From Undaria pinnatifida (lineage: Eukaryota; Sar; Phaeophyceae; Laminariales; Alariaceae): a stretch of 64,000 nt of DNA. Under the pieces are notes generated by a model that saw only the letters and a program-made list of their open reading frames with translations, did no database searches and was not told the DNA's origin. Numbering within the stretch: position 1 is the first letter of the stretch; every line of letters starts with the position of its first letter. Location of the stretch: positions 7,777,103 through 7,841,102 of the forward strand of contig JABAKD010000024.1 of assembly GCA_012845835.1 (NCBI GenBank), read 5' to 3'. Positions 1 to 11,000 of the stretch are shown here, piece by piece. The translations under genes and the position numbers were made by a program.

Positions 1-21
1 GAGCGGAAGCGAGAATCTTAC

Positions 22-1569
22 CTGCTGTTTTAGGCAGCGCAGAACATCCAACACCTGTGGGAAAAGCGACACGACCTTCTCCGCCCCTGCCAAGGATCGG
101 CACTTCACGGCAAAGCCCTCGTTACCGAGTCGGCTGTAGGGTCCCGCGGTTTGCTCGTGGCAGTAAAAGGGCCACAGCTGAGCGGGCACGGCGGGTACGG
201 TTGCAGCCCATCAGTTAAGGCGATGAGTATTGACACAAGAAAAAAATGCAAATGACGAAAGTGAAAAGACAGGAAGATATATCGGTGGGTAGGTAGGTAG
301 GTAGGTAGGTAGGTAGGTAGGTAGGTAGGTAGGTAGGTAGGTAGGCAGGTAGGCAGGTAGGTAGGTAGGTAGATAGGAAGCTCGTGTACGCGGACATACG
401 CACGCGCACTATCATCGTGTGTGCATTTCTTGGGGCATTGAGTTGCGTCAAATACCGTACGACAAACAGCAGGTTGTCATACGAGTAACCTTTGTCGTCT
501 TGCCCAAACATCCTATGATATTTGCTTACTTTTCCCATCTGGACTGTCTAGAGTCTAAATTATGCGAACAAGTGCAGCGGTAAAGCAACGCCTGCTAAAT
601 AAGAACCGTGCCGGCATCGGGCAGAAAATAGACAGGATGCTGAAACGCTCGCATCTACACATCAGGTCCAGATTTGCACGGGAAGTAAAAAGGCGGCGCA
701 CTGTTGCTGCACTGCGATACTGCTGTGCTTTAGGCTACACAGCATGCACAGCACGAGATGTTTACATTAGTCGTGGTCCTCTGTTAGTCCCTGTCTTCAG
801 TGCGGGTAAAACATCGCTTGTCGCCACCTCGTCCTACAGCCTACCAGCACGAGATGTTTACATCAGTCGTGGTCCTCTGTTAGTCCCTGTCTTTACTGCG
901 GGTAAAACATCGCTTGTCGCGACCTCGTCCTACAGACTACCGCACTATCAACACTATGCCGGGATTGTTGGGGGTGATAGTTTAGTATGGGTATTGCCGT
1001 CTGGCAAGGTGCTGCACTATGTACTGAGGGACCGCGTGCGTGCCTCGTAATCGGAGGAGTTTGTGCTCAAGGCTGGCGAATCTGGATTTGAAAACGAAAA
1101 AAAAAGCTCACGAAAGCGAACCGTTGGGTTCACGGGCTTCGCGCGCAACTTGCTCCAAGGGGAAATGCTGCCCATTTCATACATCGACACCAACCACCAT
1201 TACTAGCAATGCAGCCCAAAATGACCAAGTTAAAAACAAGCGGTTGCCTGCGTTGTCGACCTACTATCGTACTACAGCAGTGAGAGGTACTATGTACCTT
1301 GTATCTCATAAAGTCTAGCGCACCGTCTTGTCGAGGTCAAGCACAACGAGCTTCGGGAGGGGGTCCACGAATTCCAGCTCTCTCTCCTGTACTGGGCGCA
1401 GCTGTCCTTCAAGACAACCTTTAGCCGCCGCTACTTCATCGCGCCCTCCACGCTCTCCTCCCTTCACACCCGCACCACTGAGACCGACCACCTTCTCTCG
1501 TTGGATATGAGGCGCTCCCTCGTCGTCAACGACACCGCCATCCTCCCTGCTCCGTTTTCTTGATGCCAT
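22..1569 (-). CDS. MDP1: Magnesium-dependent phosphatase 1-like HAD phosphatase (5' part, two exons)
   Basis: Two minus-strand exons join in phase 0: 1569-1324 (82 codons, ATG at 1569) and 177-22 (52 codons). Exon 1 ends in LVVLDLDKT, the HAD motif I (DxDxT), then a gtgcgc donor. Exon 2 opens with LWPFYCHEQ after a gctcag acceptor, recreating the DLDxTLWPF signature of MDP1. It ends with LFPQVLDVLRCLKQQ and a gtaaga donor, so the gene continues past the left edge. MDP1 proteins are small magnesium-dependent phosphatases, proposed to act on protein tyrosine phosphate or sugar-phosphate adducts. Here about 70 charged, low-complexity residues precede motif I, longer than the few residues I expect for the family. 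The intron of about 1.1 kb holds a GGTA microsatellite and a 96-bp tandem duplication. The gene diverges from MRD1. Motif and phase agreement make the family call firm; the substrate is unknown. Confidence 0.8.
284..373. repeat. GGTA tetranucleotide microsatellite
   Basis: About 20 copies of GGTA/TAGG with a few GGCA variants, inside the MDP1 intron. The Leu-Pro-Thr-Tyr ORF seen antisense here is an artefact of the repeat. Confidence 0.95.
751..942. repeat. Tandem duplication, 96-bp unit, two copies
   Basis: The unit beginning GCACGAGATGTTTACAT occurs at 751-846 and again at 847-942 with only a few substitutions. It lies in the MDP1 intron. The plus-strand ORF that spans it is a repeat-driven open frame with no recognisable product. 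Confidence 0.9.
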
Positions 1570-2178
1570 CGAATATGCGGCCTAATCAAGGGGACCTGAC
1601 AGTCCCGTAAAAAATCGGCTGGCGTCGGTGGCAGTTAAGTGGTGGCCCAAACGCCATCGACAATGCGCTGTAGTCGGCACGGAGGGCTGAAGTCTATGGT
1701 GAGTCTCACAGGAGCACGCACACGATAGTAGTTGGGGTGGCGTGGCGAGCTGCTTTCAAGGAACGGACGAGGCTGCAGAGAGTTTAAATGACATAAAGGA
1801 GTTCCACTCAAAATAGATAGCATGTTTAGTATGGAAACTTGATTGCGCCGCTTGTGGCGGGGCTCCACCTGACCACCACGACCTGAGCCCTCAAAGCTGA
1901 CCCTAGGCATATAAATAGCCGCTGGCAGTCCCCACCAAGCTCCCTGATCCCACGGCGACCAAGCTCGAGGATCGGCAGAGCAGAAAATCGCGGGTCGGCC
2001 ACACAGCCTGCAAACAATTTATCGAATAAGTGGTGAAAAAAGGCACCTCAGCTTGAAGGAGAGGCGAGCCTCGCTCTCTCACACCAACAGAGACGACGGG
2101 GGTGCCCACGCCTGCGTTAATTTGGAAGGGCGGGGGAGAAGGGATCAGGGAGGGAGGTGAACTGGCAAGGTCGCCGCG
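1570..2178. promoter_or_regulatory. Divergent promoter region between MDP1 and MRD1
   Basis: This 609-bp gap separates the two divergent start codons and so should hold both promoters and 5' UTRs. A good TATA-box match, TATAAATA, lies at 1910-1917 on the plus strand, about 260 bp before the MRD1 ATG. No convincing coding exon was seen. The promoter role is inferred from position only. Confidence 0.5.
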
Positions 2179-5018
2179 ATGCAGTCGTCGAACACTCGCT
2201 TGATAGTGAAGAACGTGCCCAAGCACGTAGACGAGCGACGCCTCCGGCAGCACTTTGCTGAGAAGGGAGTGGTGAGTAAAAGCTACCGCTTCGAGTGCGG
2301 TACCGTTCATTTTCGGATGCAGAAACGGTTATAAGAGATGGCCTGAGAGCTGCGAGACAGCAATTTTTCCTTAAATCGACTTGGCTGACACCAAACTACA
2401 TGCTAGGTTTGGTAGTAGAACACTCGGTCTTACACCCTTGGCAGTTCGCGTTTTCCCTTGCTTTACACTTGTCACACGTTTGGTAGTGGTCGTCGTCGCA
2501 ACAATGTCAGCGAACTAGCTTTTATTAGAAACCCGGGACGACATTCGAAATGATCCCCGCTGGCGGGAGTCTTGGCAGGTCTGGTGGATCAGCGCTTAGC
2601 AGGTGGTCATGGCGAATATTGCGCGAATTGAAGTACGATCTCAGCTGCAACCGCAGCTGCTGTTGTGTACTGGTCATACGAGCAAGTCTGTACTCGGTAG
2701 ACTACGACCGTACCGACTTGACAGACTTGACAGCGGCAGCAGTGTACGTCTCAGTAGTATAGAACAGCAAATTCACAGAAATACTGACCCAGGCTGTGTT
2801 TATTATTTGGGAGAGGGTGCGTTCTTCACCAACTTCAGTGTGACGACTCCCGGAGTTCATGTTTTCATGTTTAAAGTTCTTGTGAATTGCAACCTGCCGT
2901 TCTTACTACCCTGCTTCTCACTAGGTATCATAGGTATATAGGTAGGTAGGTATCCTAGGTATCCCGTACCGTAGTGCACATGAAGAGAGCAATCGTACGA
3001 TGACTGTATCAGAAGGAGGGGCTTGGTCACGCTACAGGGGTACGCGACACTGCTTTAAGTATCTTTTGTTTTGGGATGGGCTCAACTTCTGGCGTGAAGT
3101 ACTTATATCCCGCACTATTTTCAGTATATAAGAGCCATCCCACGATAGGGTTGCAGCAGAAAGTCCCTGAGTTCCTCACATGAGGAACAAAATATCTCAC
3201 CCGAAAAATGACTTCGAAGGCATCCGTTCGCACAACTCGACCAAGCTTCTATTCCTTAGTCCAAAAATATAATGTACTCGTGAAATTACTTCATTGACTG
3301 GCAGTTCCTCACATGAGGCACTCAATCGCCCAGGAACTTTTTGGCGCAGAAGGTGCAACCTCTACCGTGGGATGACTGATAACATGTTTTCTTTAGTTTC
3401 GTAAGCAAATCGGGCCAAATTGTCTTCACCCCCGTCCGCGAACTGCTTGCTGCTTTGAGGAGCTACTAACTATTAATTGTACAGATAGTGCCACGCTTTT
3501 CCTTCCTTCGAGATAACCAAACAGCAGGGGGTAGACCTATTCCGGCTGTGAGCAGTGTGGACTCACAGCAGTACGAGTTGCATGATGCTGCTGGTACAAC
3601 TCCTTGCATTGCCGTTCAGGCACCAAATCTCCCACCCTCGAACCACACAGTGGTTGGTGCTGCTATTGTCGCTTTGTGTCGTCGCTTCTTTCATCTGAAG
3701 TTCTGAAAGGTCACGCGGAGCAGTTAATTCGTACCGACCATTTTCTTCCACACCCTGCAGGTTTCCGATGCAAAGATCGTTCGCACCAAAGATGGCAAGT
3801 CGCGTCAATTTGCTTTTGTGGGGTTCACTTCGGAGAACGACGCCGAGGAAGCTTTGAAATACTACAACCGTACCTTTCTGGACACCAGCCGGATACAGGT
3901 GATCAGTTGCGCCACCACCACCCTCGAGCCGGCAGTAGCGCCATATATTATTTCGCCATATCATTATACGTCATGTTGCCGTGCAATGAAAAGTAGATGT
4001 TGAAAATGATCTATGTGATCCGTACAGTGATCTGATGTGTCCACCGTGTGCCAAAGTGCATGTGACGTCATTTTCCCGTATGATAGGCGAATGAGCCGTG
4101 CTTGACGTGTCCTTCTCACCCCTCTCCTCGGCTTTCTTGCTGCAGGTTGAGCTTGCGCAGCCTAGGGGAGACGTCGGCATCGCTCGTCCATGGAGTAAGC
4201 ATTCCGAGGGAAGCTCTCGGGCTCAAAAGTTGGCGGACGAAATAAAACGAAAGGAAGCCAAAGCCAAGGGGAAAAACAATGACGCCGGTAGCGAGGAAAA
4301 GGGCAAAAAATCTACGAAAATCAAGGGGAAAAAAAGTAGCGGTCGGGGAGAAGCAGAGAAGGAAGAGTTTATGGCGGCGCTGAAGAAGCGAAGCGAGGCT
4401 AGGTTTTGGGATAACGACGATGCTTTCGCCGATCAAGCGCAATCTGAAGCTGTTGCTGGCAAATATCAAGATGTAGATGAAGATGGAATGAGCGGGGCAA
4501 GCTCGGAAGAAGATGACGCGGACAACCTCGACGGTGCCGAAGATAAGGCTGGTCACGGTGATTCGGAGAGAATAACGGATAGAGATGGAAACCACAACAA
4601 AAAAAGTGAGAAAAACGTGGTCTCGGACATGGACTGGCTCCGGTCGAAGGTGGGCAGCGAAGGAGGAGGAGCGGCGCAAGATGCGACTGGAATCGACAGC
4701 GATAATGCCGAGAAAACAGACCAAAACGCAGACCCTAGCAGAGGGCGCGGGGGGGACACGCCAACTCCGAGGCGACAAAAATCGCGGGAGAAAGATGGAA
4801 GTGCTAAGGTTTCTTCTCCGAGCGCGGGCGCTGCGGCCGGGGGCGCCGCCGATGCCCCCCCCGATGAAGAACGTGACGGAATGGAAAGCGGGCTGTCGAT
4901 GGGGCGGCTGTTTGTCCGAAATCTGCCGTACACAAGCACTGAGGATGATCTGAGGGAGTTGTTCGAGAGTTTTGGGGCTTTGTCAGAGGTACATCTGCCT
5001 GTCGACGACGTCAAGAAG
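2179..5018 (+). CDS. MRD1: MRD1 exons 1-3: RRM1, charged linker, start of RRM2
   Basis: Exon 1 (31 codons) starts at the only suitable ATG and carries RNP2 of RRM1 (RLIVKNVP). Exon 2 (46 codons) carries RNP1 (RQFAFVGF) and the Mrd1-typical [11 protein letters not shown]. Exon 3 (291 codons) finishes RRM1 with VELAQPRGD, then runs through a long Lys/Glu/Asp-rich linker to RNP2 of RRM2 (LFVRNLPY) and ends with a gtgcgc donor. All three exons are phase 0. The linker is the part least conserved in the family. Confidence 0.92.
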
Positions 5019-8000
5019 GTGCGCCACCTCGTCCGTTGTCAGTCCGTCCTAGGATGGTGTCGCTGTCGCGAGGCACTCGGGCAGCAGAGTATTTTTTAAC
5101 TGCCGTCAACTTTTGTGCGTTGATGGAAGATGGCCATTAGTTTCTGTTGCCTCATCGTCATAATCGAGTCCGTTGTCACAAGTACAAGTTGAAGCTTATT
5201 GTATAAATTGAAACGAGCACGGTGTTGTCGACATTCCGTGAAAGGAATGTCAGCTGTTTCACCTTTTACTACTGCAGAAATTATCTCACACTAATTTCAA
5301 GTAATTTCCCCTTAAAAGCGTGGGCGCTACGTACAAGGGTTTACGCAATAACTGCCTAAGACATGAGCTTTCGGAAGCTGCAGTCAGGACGCAGTTTTTT
5401 GGGGGGGTAATTCGGTGTTATTCACGATTAATTACGCACCAATCCGATCACGGTGTATGTTGGTGCTTGTATTGATGACGCGTGCTACTGGTGACAGTTT
5501 TCGCCACATTGTTGATCACTGACGGGGCCTCCTCAAATGAGGAACTCCCCGTTGTTGTTGGAGTCCCATTACAGTTTTTGAATATTTTCCGTTATGTACG
5601 TATTAAGGTACCTTTTATTATTTTGTTTCATCGTTTTGCTCATCCCATCTATTATCTTCGCACTCTTGCGTTCTCTTTATCCCTCCCTAGACGTAACTTA
5701 GATCCAAGGTCACTAAGCAGGCTCTATTCCCTCCTCCCCACTACAGTACGTGCCTTCATTTTACCGCGAGAAGACTTCAGGCCTTTCTTCCATCATCGAC
5801 TCGCATCGAACTAGTCTATAGTGACGTACCAAGTTTAAGACCACCCCATGACAAGCCAACTTAGGTGGTCTTATCGCTGCTATGGTCTTATCTTTTACTA
5901 CTGCAAGGATCATCCCAATCTAATTCCAAGTAGTTCTTCGTGACACGCCGATTTACTTGGTCTTATCTCTACTGTGGTTTTAAACCGGATGGTCTTAAAA
6001 TGGGTACCCCACTGTACGAGTATTCTCTATAGGATTGCCATTGGGTCAAGCGTGCCGTTTTTTTTTTGTCAAGGTCATTTTCGGGGCGAGGTGTCGAGCT
6101 CATCAAGAGAGGGGGCCCAGAATCAAACACATAATACATGCATGCATCATCCCTTTTTTTACTACTGCAAGATGTATCCTACACTGTTTTAAGTAGTTTG
6201 TCCCTCGTAAAGGGGTTGTTAATAACTCACATAACTAACTCGTATATTGTTCCTAATAAATGTGGCGTTCCCTCAAGCAGCCTCACTGTGTGGTGCCCAT
6301 GTAACCTACTTGGTAGGCCGGCCCCTTGACGTTCTACATACGTCGTTAAGTGGTTCCGAAGAAGTGTGGTGTTTAGGAAAACAGCCTTACTGTGTATATA
6401 TACTGCCGATCTACTCTAGGTCTCATGGCGTTGGACAGACATGCCGCAACCAAGGGTACTGTACGGTATTATACTATTCTATGTATAGCATGATGCCTCC
6501 ATGTTGATGAGAGTAGGCCGGCCACTCGCACGATTTTTTTGCTCTGTGTATACCTCGCTTGAAAACAAAAACAACTTTGACATATTTTTAGTGACGCAGG
6601 CAGCGCGACAAACAATAACGTCCAATGGTGGCGGGGATTTTTCTGAAAACGAAAAAGACGAAAAAAAATAATGCAAAGAAACAGATTTTTACGACATTAG
6701 TCCTAAAATTGACCCCCACGCCGTGTATATTCCGGTCGCCCCGGTGGCGTATCAGGTTATCCTCGAGTCTGGTGTAGGTCAGTTTCGTGAGTTCGAGCCC
6801 CGCCGAGTACATGCTGGTATGAATTCGTTGGGACTTTTTCTTGTGCATAAACTGACTTGCGGAAAGCGCGAGAGCATGAGTTAGCAACACTTGATAAAAA
6901 ATGGACGAGCAGCGGGATTGCTGAACCCTATGCGCGATAAAAACTGAAGGCAAGAACCGGGGGGGAGAAGGGACGACACCTGTGACCACGGCTTGTCCAG
7001 AAGCTGGAAAGTAAAAGCGTGAGAAAAAAGAAAAAAATATATATATATATACATACGTAGTATTGCGAGTCAAAACTTTGCATGATTATGCATCATTATG
7101 TGTGTTATCATAACCAGGTAGCGCAACGTTAGGGTCATGATGACCGGCTTGGTTTAATGTCCCTTTACAGTCGCGCCCGCTCACTTGCCCCCACGCCTGT
7201 ACGACCACGCACCTCTTGAACAAGTCGTCCGTCTTGACTTCTGCCCCCAGACACTCAGGGCTATTTCTGGTATGACTCCCTTTGCTATTATCCACGATCT
7301 ACCGCTTCCGTTGCCATGCCGATTCGATGCGAGTCGACGAGGGAAGATGTAGCTGGAGTCTTCTCGCGATCGAAACGAAGGCGCGTGCCGAGGTGGGGAG
7401 GGAGGAGAAAAGCCTGCTTCGTGACCCCGAATCTGACTCACGTCTAGGGAGGGAGAAGGAGAAAGACAACGTGCCGAAGGGATGAGCAAAAAAAAAAAAA
7501 AAAGTTGCCGTGCCGGCTTGTTCGTTTGAAATGACCTCGGGGAAAAGGGTTCGCAGTCACCCACTTCGTCATCCGAGGAAATGCTCCTTTACTTATTTTC
7601 AGCGGTCTACGCACCGTGGCAAGGCGTTTTAGCTGGTCTTACCTCGGCCATGGGGCGACTTCCGAGACTGGAGGATATTTTCACAGCCGCGCTCAATTTA
7701 GGCACGGAATAAAACAAAATGCATATTCGGTCGCAAAATGCCGTTTAGAGGCGGCTACAGAGTATGTTTTTTCTACTGCGAAAATGATCGCATACTAATT
7801 CCAAATAGTTTTGTCGTGACGAGCCGATTTACCTGTTACTTCTCCGGAAAAGTGTTAAAATGGGTACACCACTGTAAGCGGTTTACCGTTACCGTCGCCG
7901 GGTCTCCTCTTTTTTCATTTCATGTCCTCAGGGGAAGGGGTTCGCGTTCATCCAGTTCGTGGTCCCAGAAGATGCTAAGAAGGCGTTGGACCAGCTGGAC

Positions 8001-11000
8001 AGGCATGCTTTCCACGGGAGGTTACTGCACATCATCCCCGCTAGGAGGCAGCCTGGTGCATCGGGAGCAGAAGCCCTCGGCAGCGCAAGGTGCCTAATTA
8101 TCTCTGTGTTATCCCACCGTTTTGTGTTAACCGTATTGCTCGCATTCGCGTTTGCGTTTCACGGCGCGTGGCTTTAAACACTGTCTCACGTTTCTGTGTG
8201 AGTTTTCTACAGACGGACAAAAATCGGTGCACAGATGAAAGCATTGTGGTGTGAAATATTTTTTTACCCTGATTCCAATCAAGATCTGAAAAATACAGTA
8301 ACATACTTCGAAGTATATATCTAATGGTGCCGTGTTAACTTTTTGCAGAGTGTGTTGTGGTGGATCGTCCTTTGGCAGCATGGTTGACAAGTTTCTGACG
8401 CGCTTGGTGCTGGTTGTTTATTGGGCGCGTAGCGGTAAAACGACATCTTTGTCACCTCTTTGGTCGGAGTGGAGCACGTGATCGAACCTTGAGATCTATC
8501 TCGATTTTTCAAGACTGATCGTTGCGGAAAACAATTTGCACGTATCATAGACACAGCATTGATCGAGCACGGAAATGAATGCACTCCACTAGCAATAGGG
8601 TGTTTGCGATATGCTAAATGTGGTCGGGTAGGAAAATGTATTAACAGTAGTATTGAAACCGACGAACGTCACAACTCAAGGCGAACCCAATCCACCAAAG
8701 AGCAGGTTAGAACCTAAAAAAATCGGTACCTAGTACGATTTTTTTTCTAACCTTAATTTAGCGTGGGTTGTGGGGTTGGCCTTGGGTTGTATGGATTTTG
8801 ATTTGTTTTTTGTCCTCCGGCGGATGAGGCAAAATAAATAAATAAAGCTTAAGCTCACCACGCGTCCACGTATTTTCATACAGGTCGTGTGTCAATTTAA
8901 CTCAATTGCATTCGCAATCCAGCGTTAGCTGGCGTGTCCTTCAGTTCCCGTGTTAGCGATAGCGCGAGCTTTTGTATGGCATGCGTCGGTTTCAATAGCA
9001 GTATTATACGGAAGGTTTTCCTACCCAACCGAATTTGATATCCCGCGAACACTCTACTATTACACGCATACGAGGGCGGTGAAAGTGAGATGTTCCACGA
9101 GCTGGCTGATGTCAGCCGCGAGGCTGCATGAACACGAAGTGATGTATTCGTCACTCTAACTCGTACGGTGTACCTGGTATCACTACAAAACCCCTCTCTC
9201 GCTATCTCCACGTAGTTTGTTGCTAAGATGCCACGTAGGGGCACTTCTTAGTGGTGTAACCCTTACACTCTACTGAAAGAAGTAACTCACACTGACTCAA
9301 AGTGCTTGTTAATTCCTAAACGTGATAGGCGCCATTCTTGAGCTTTAAAAAAACACCCCTCTAATTCCGAGTAATTTGGCCCCAAACAGTGGATGCAGTT
9401 CGTAGCACGGGGTTGAAGTTATCGCCCGCGCACTTGTTGTTCTCTCTCCGTGCCGGGGGGAAGAACTGCACAAGAGGGCCCCTTTTAAGGTACCCTAGTT
9501 TGTCGAGGTGAAGGGGTCTTTTGTATACCAACTTCCCTCATCAGATTTGGCGCATCTGGCACTTTGGGAGCACATGGCTCATATACTGGCAATCTATATG
9601 GCGTTTGAAAAGCGGAGGACAGTGTATTGTCACATTTGAAGGGACCTTGGTTGCCTTATCGGGTGTTGCGTCCTCTATAAGGAGCGTGGAACCTTAAAGT
9701 GGAAACAACCGGCGCACAGGAGTTTGAGGTCCCTGCATGGCGTTTTTTCTTGTCGTAAGGTCTCTTAAAAGGGTATACCTACTGTAAAAAGCCTAACCCT
9801 AGCCCTACGTTTTTTTTTGTTCTCAGTGCCGGGGGCAAGAGCTACAAAGAGCAAAAGGAGAGCAATCGCCGAGCGCGCGCCAACGACTCCATCGGGTGGA
9901 ATGCGTCGTATGTGCGATCAGACACTGTTGTCGATGCTCTCGCGGACAGATTGGGAGTGGGAAAGGGGGACATCCTTGACCGCGACGAGGTGGGCATACT
10001 AGTCATACTATTTATATTTAATAACTATCAACTATGATAACCGTTCTGAGCATTATAATGTTCTTCGACTCCAGAGTCATTGAAGGTTGTAGATTATTGC
10101 GATGAGGTTATGTAAACAACAATGACAAGTAGCTCTCGCGGACCTCTTGGGAGTGGGGAAGGGGGACATCCTTAACCGCAACAAGGTGAGCTGCCGGATT
10201 ACCCAGTGCATTACTATTCCACTCCAGAGTTGCTGGAGCCTGCTGTGAATGCACACCAACTAGCAGCATGCGGTCGACTCACTATTGCTACAGGCTGGTG
10301 CACGTTAAAAGCCCGAAATTCTCTCCTCCACGAATGCTGCTCGCAATATCTAGTCAAAGGGTGAATATTTGGTATCATACTGACCCCCATGAACAGTGTA
10401 AGAGGGTGACAATGCCAGTTCTTTGTTTAATGGCCTCGGGCTGTCTCTAGGAGCGAAACTCGTATCGACCAGTGACAGGCCTTCATTTTTTTCAATAGTA
10501 TTCAGGATTTTTCCCAGCGGGGGCGAAACAAGAATGCGCCGCATTTCGCACGAACCGGTTGGAGGTACTCCAAGGCATGTCTGTAGAATTTTTCGCGCAA
10601 AAAATCGAACATCTGACCTGCCTGTGTTCAACATTAAGCAGAATCTATTAGTAGCGAAAAAACTGGATTCCACACTAAAACCTAGTCATTTGAACGAAAA
10701 AATGTATCTTCTCATTTTTGCTCACTGAAGTCCAAATGGCCACGCCGTTTTTGAGAGATAAGACCCTGAAATTTTGCACGCGTATTCTACATGCATGCCC
10801 ATCCCGAGGTCTGACCTTCGGGGTTTTCCTGTCATCCATTTTTCGCCGAAAAAAAATGGTCTAAGGTGGTCCACATTTTCCAAACAATATTAAGTGACGA
10901 AAAATCAGGCCGAAAAAGAACATAGACAGCTAAGGTCTTCGCAACGGCGCGTAGAAGACGACAAAATTTTTACAGTCTGCATCGGAAAAAAGGCGTGGAT

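Noticed and set aside
214-538. Minus-strand ORF with a Thr-Tyr-Leu-Pro run
   Set aside because: Generated by the GGTA microsatellite inside the MDP1 intron.
562-1050. 162-aa plus-strand ORF
   Set aside because: Antisense to the MDP1 intron and dominated by a 96-bp tandem duplication whose length is a multiple of three; no recognised domain.
6733-6810. Functional tRNA gene
   Set aside because: Box-like motifs are present but the acceptor and anticodon stems do not pair convincingly and the sequence continues into a SINE body shared with another locus.
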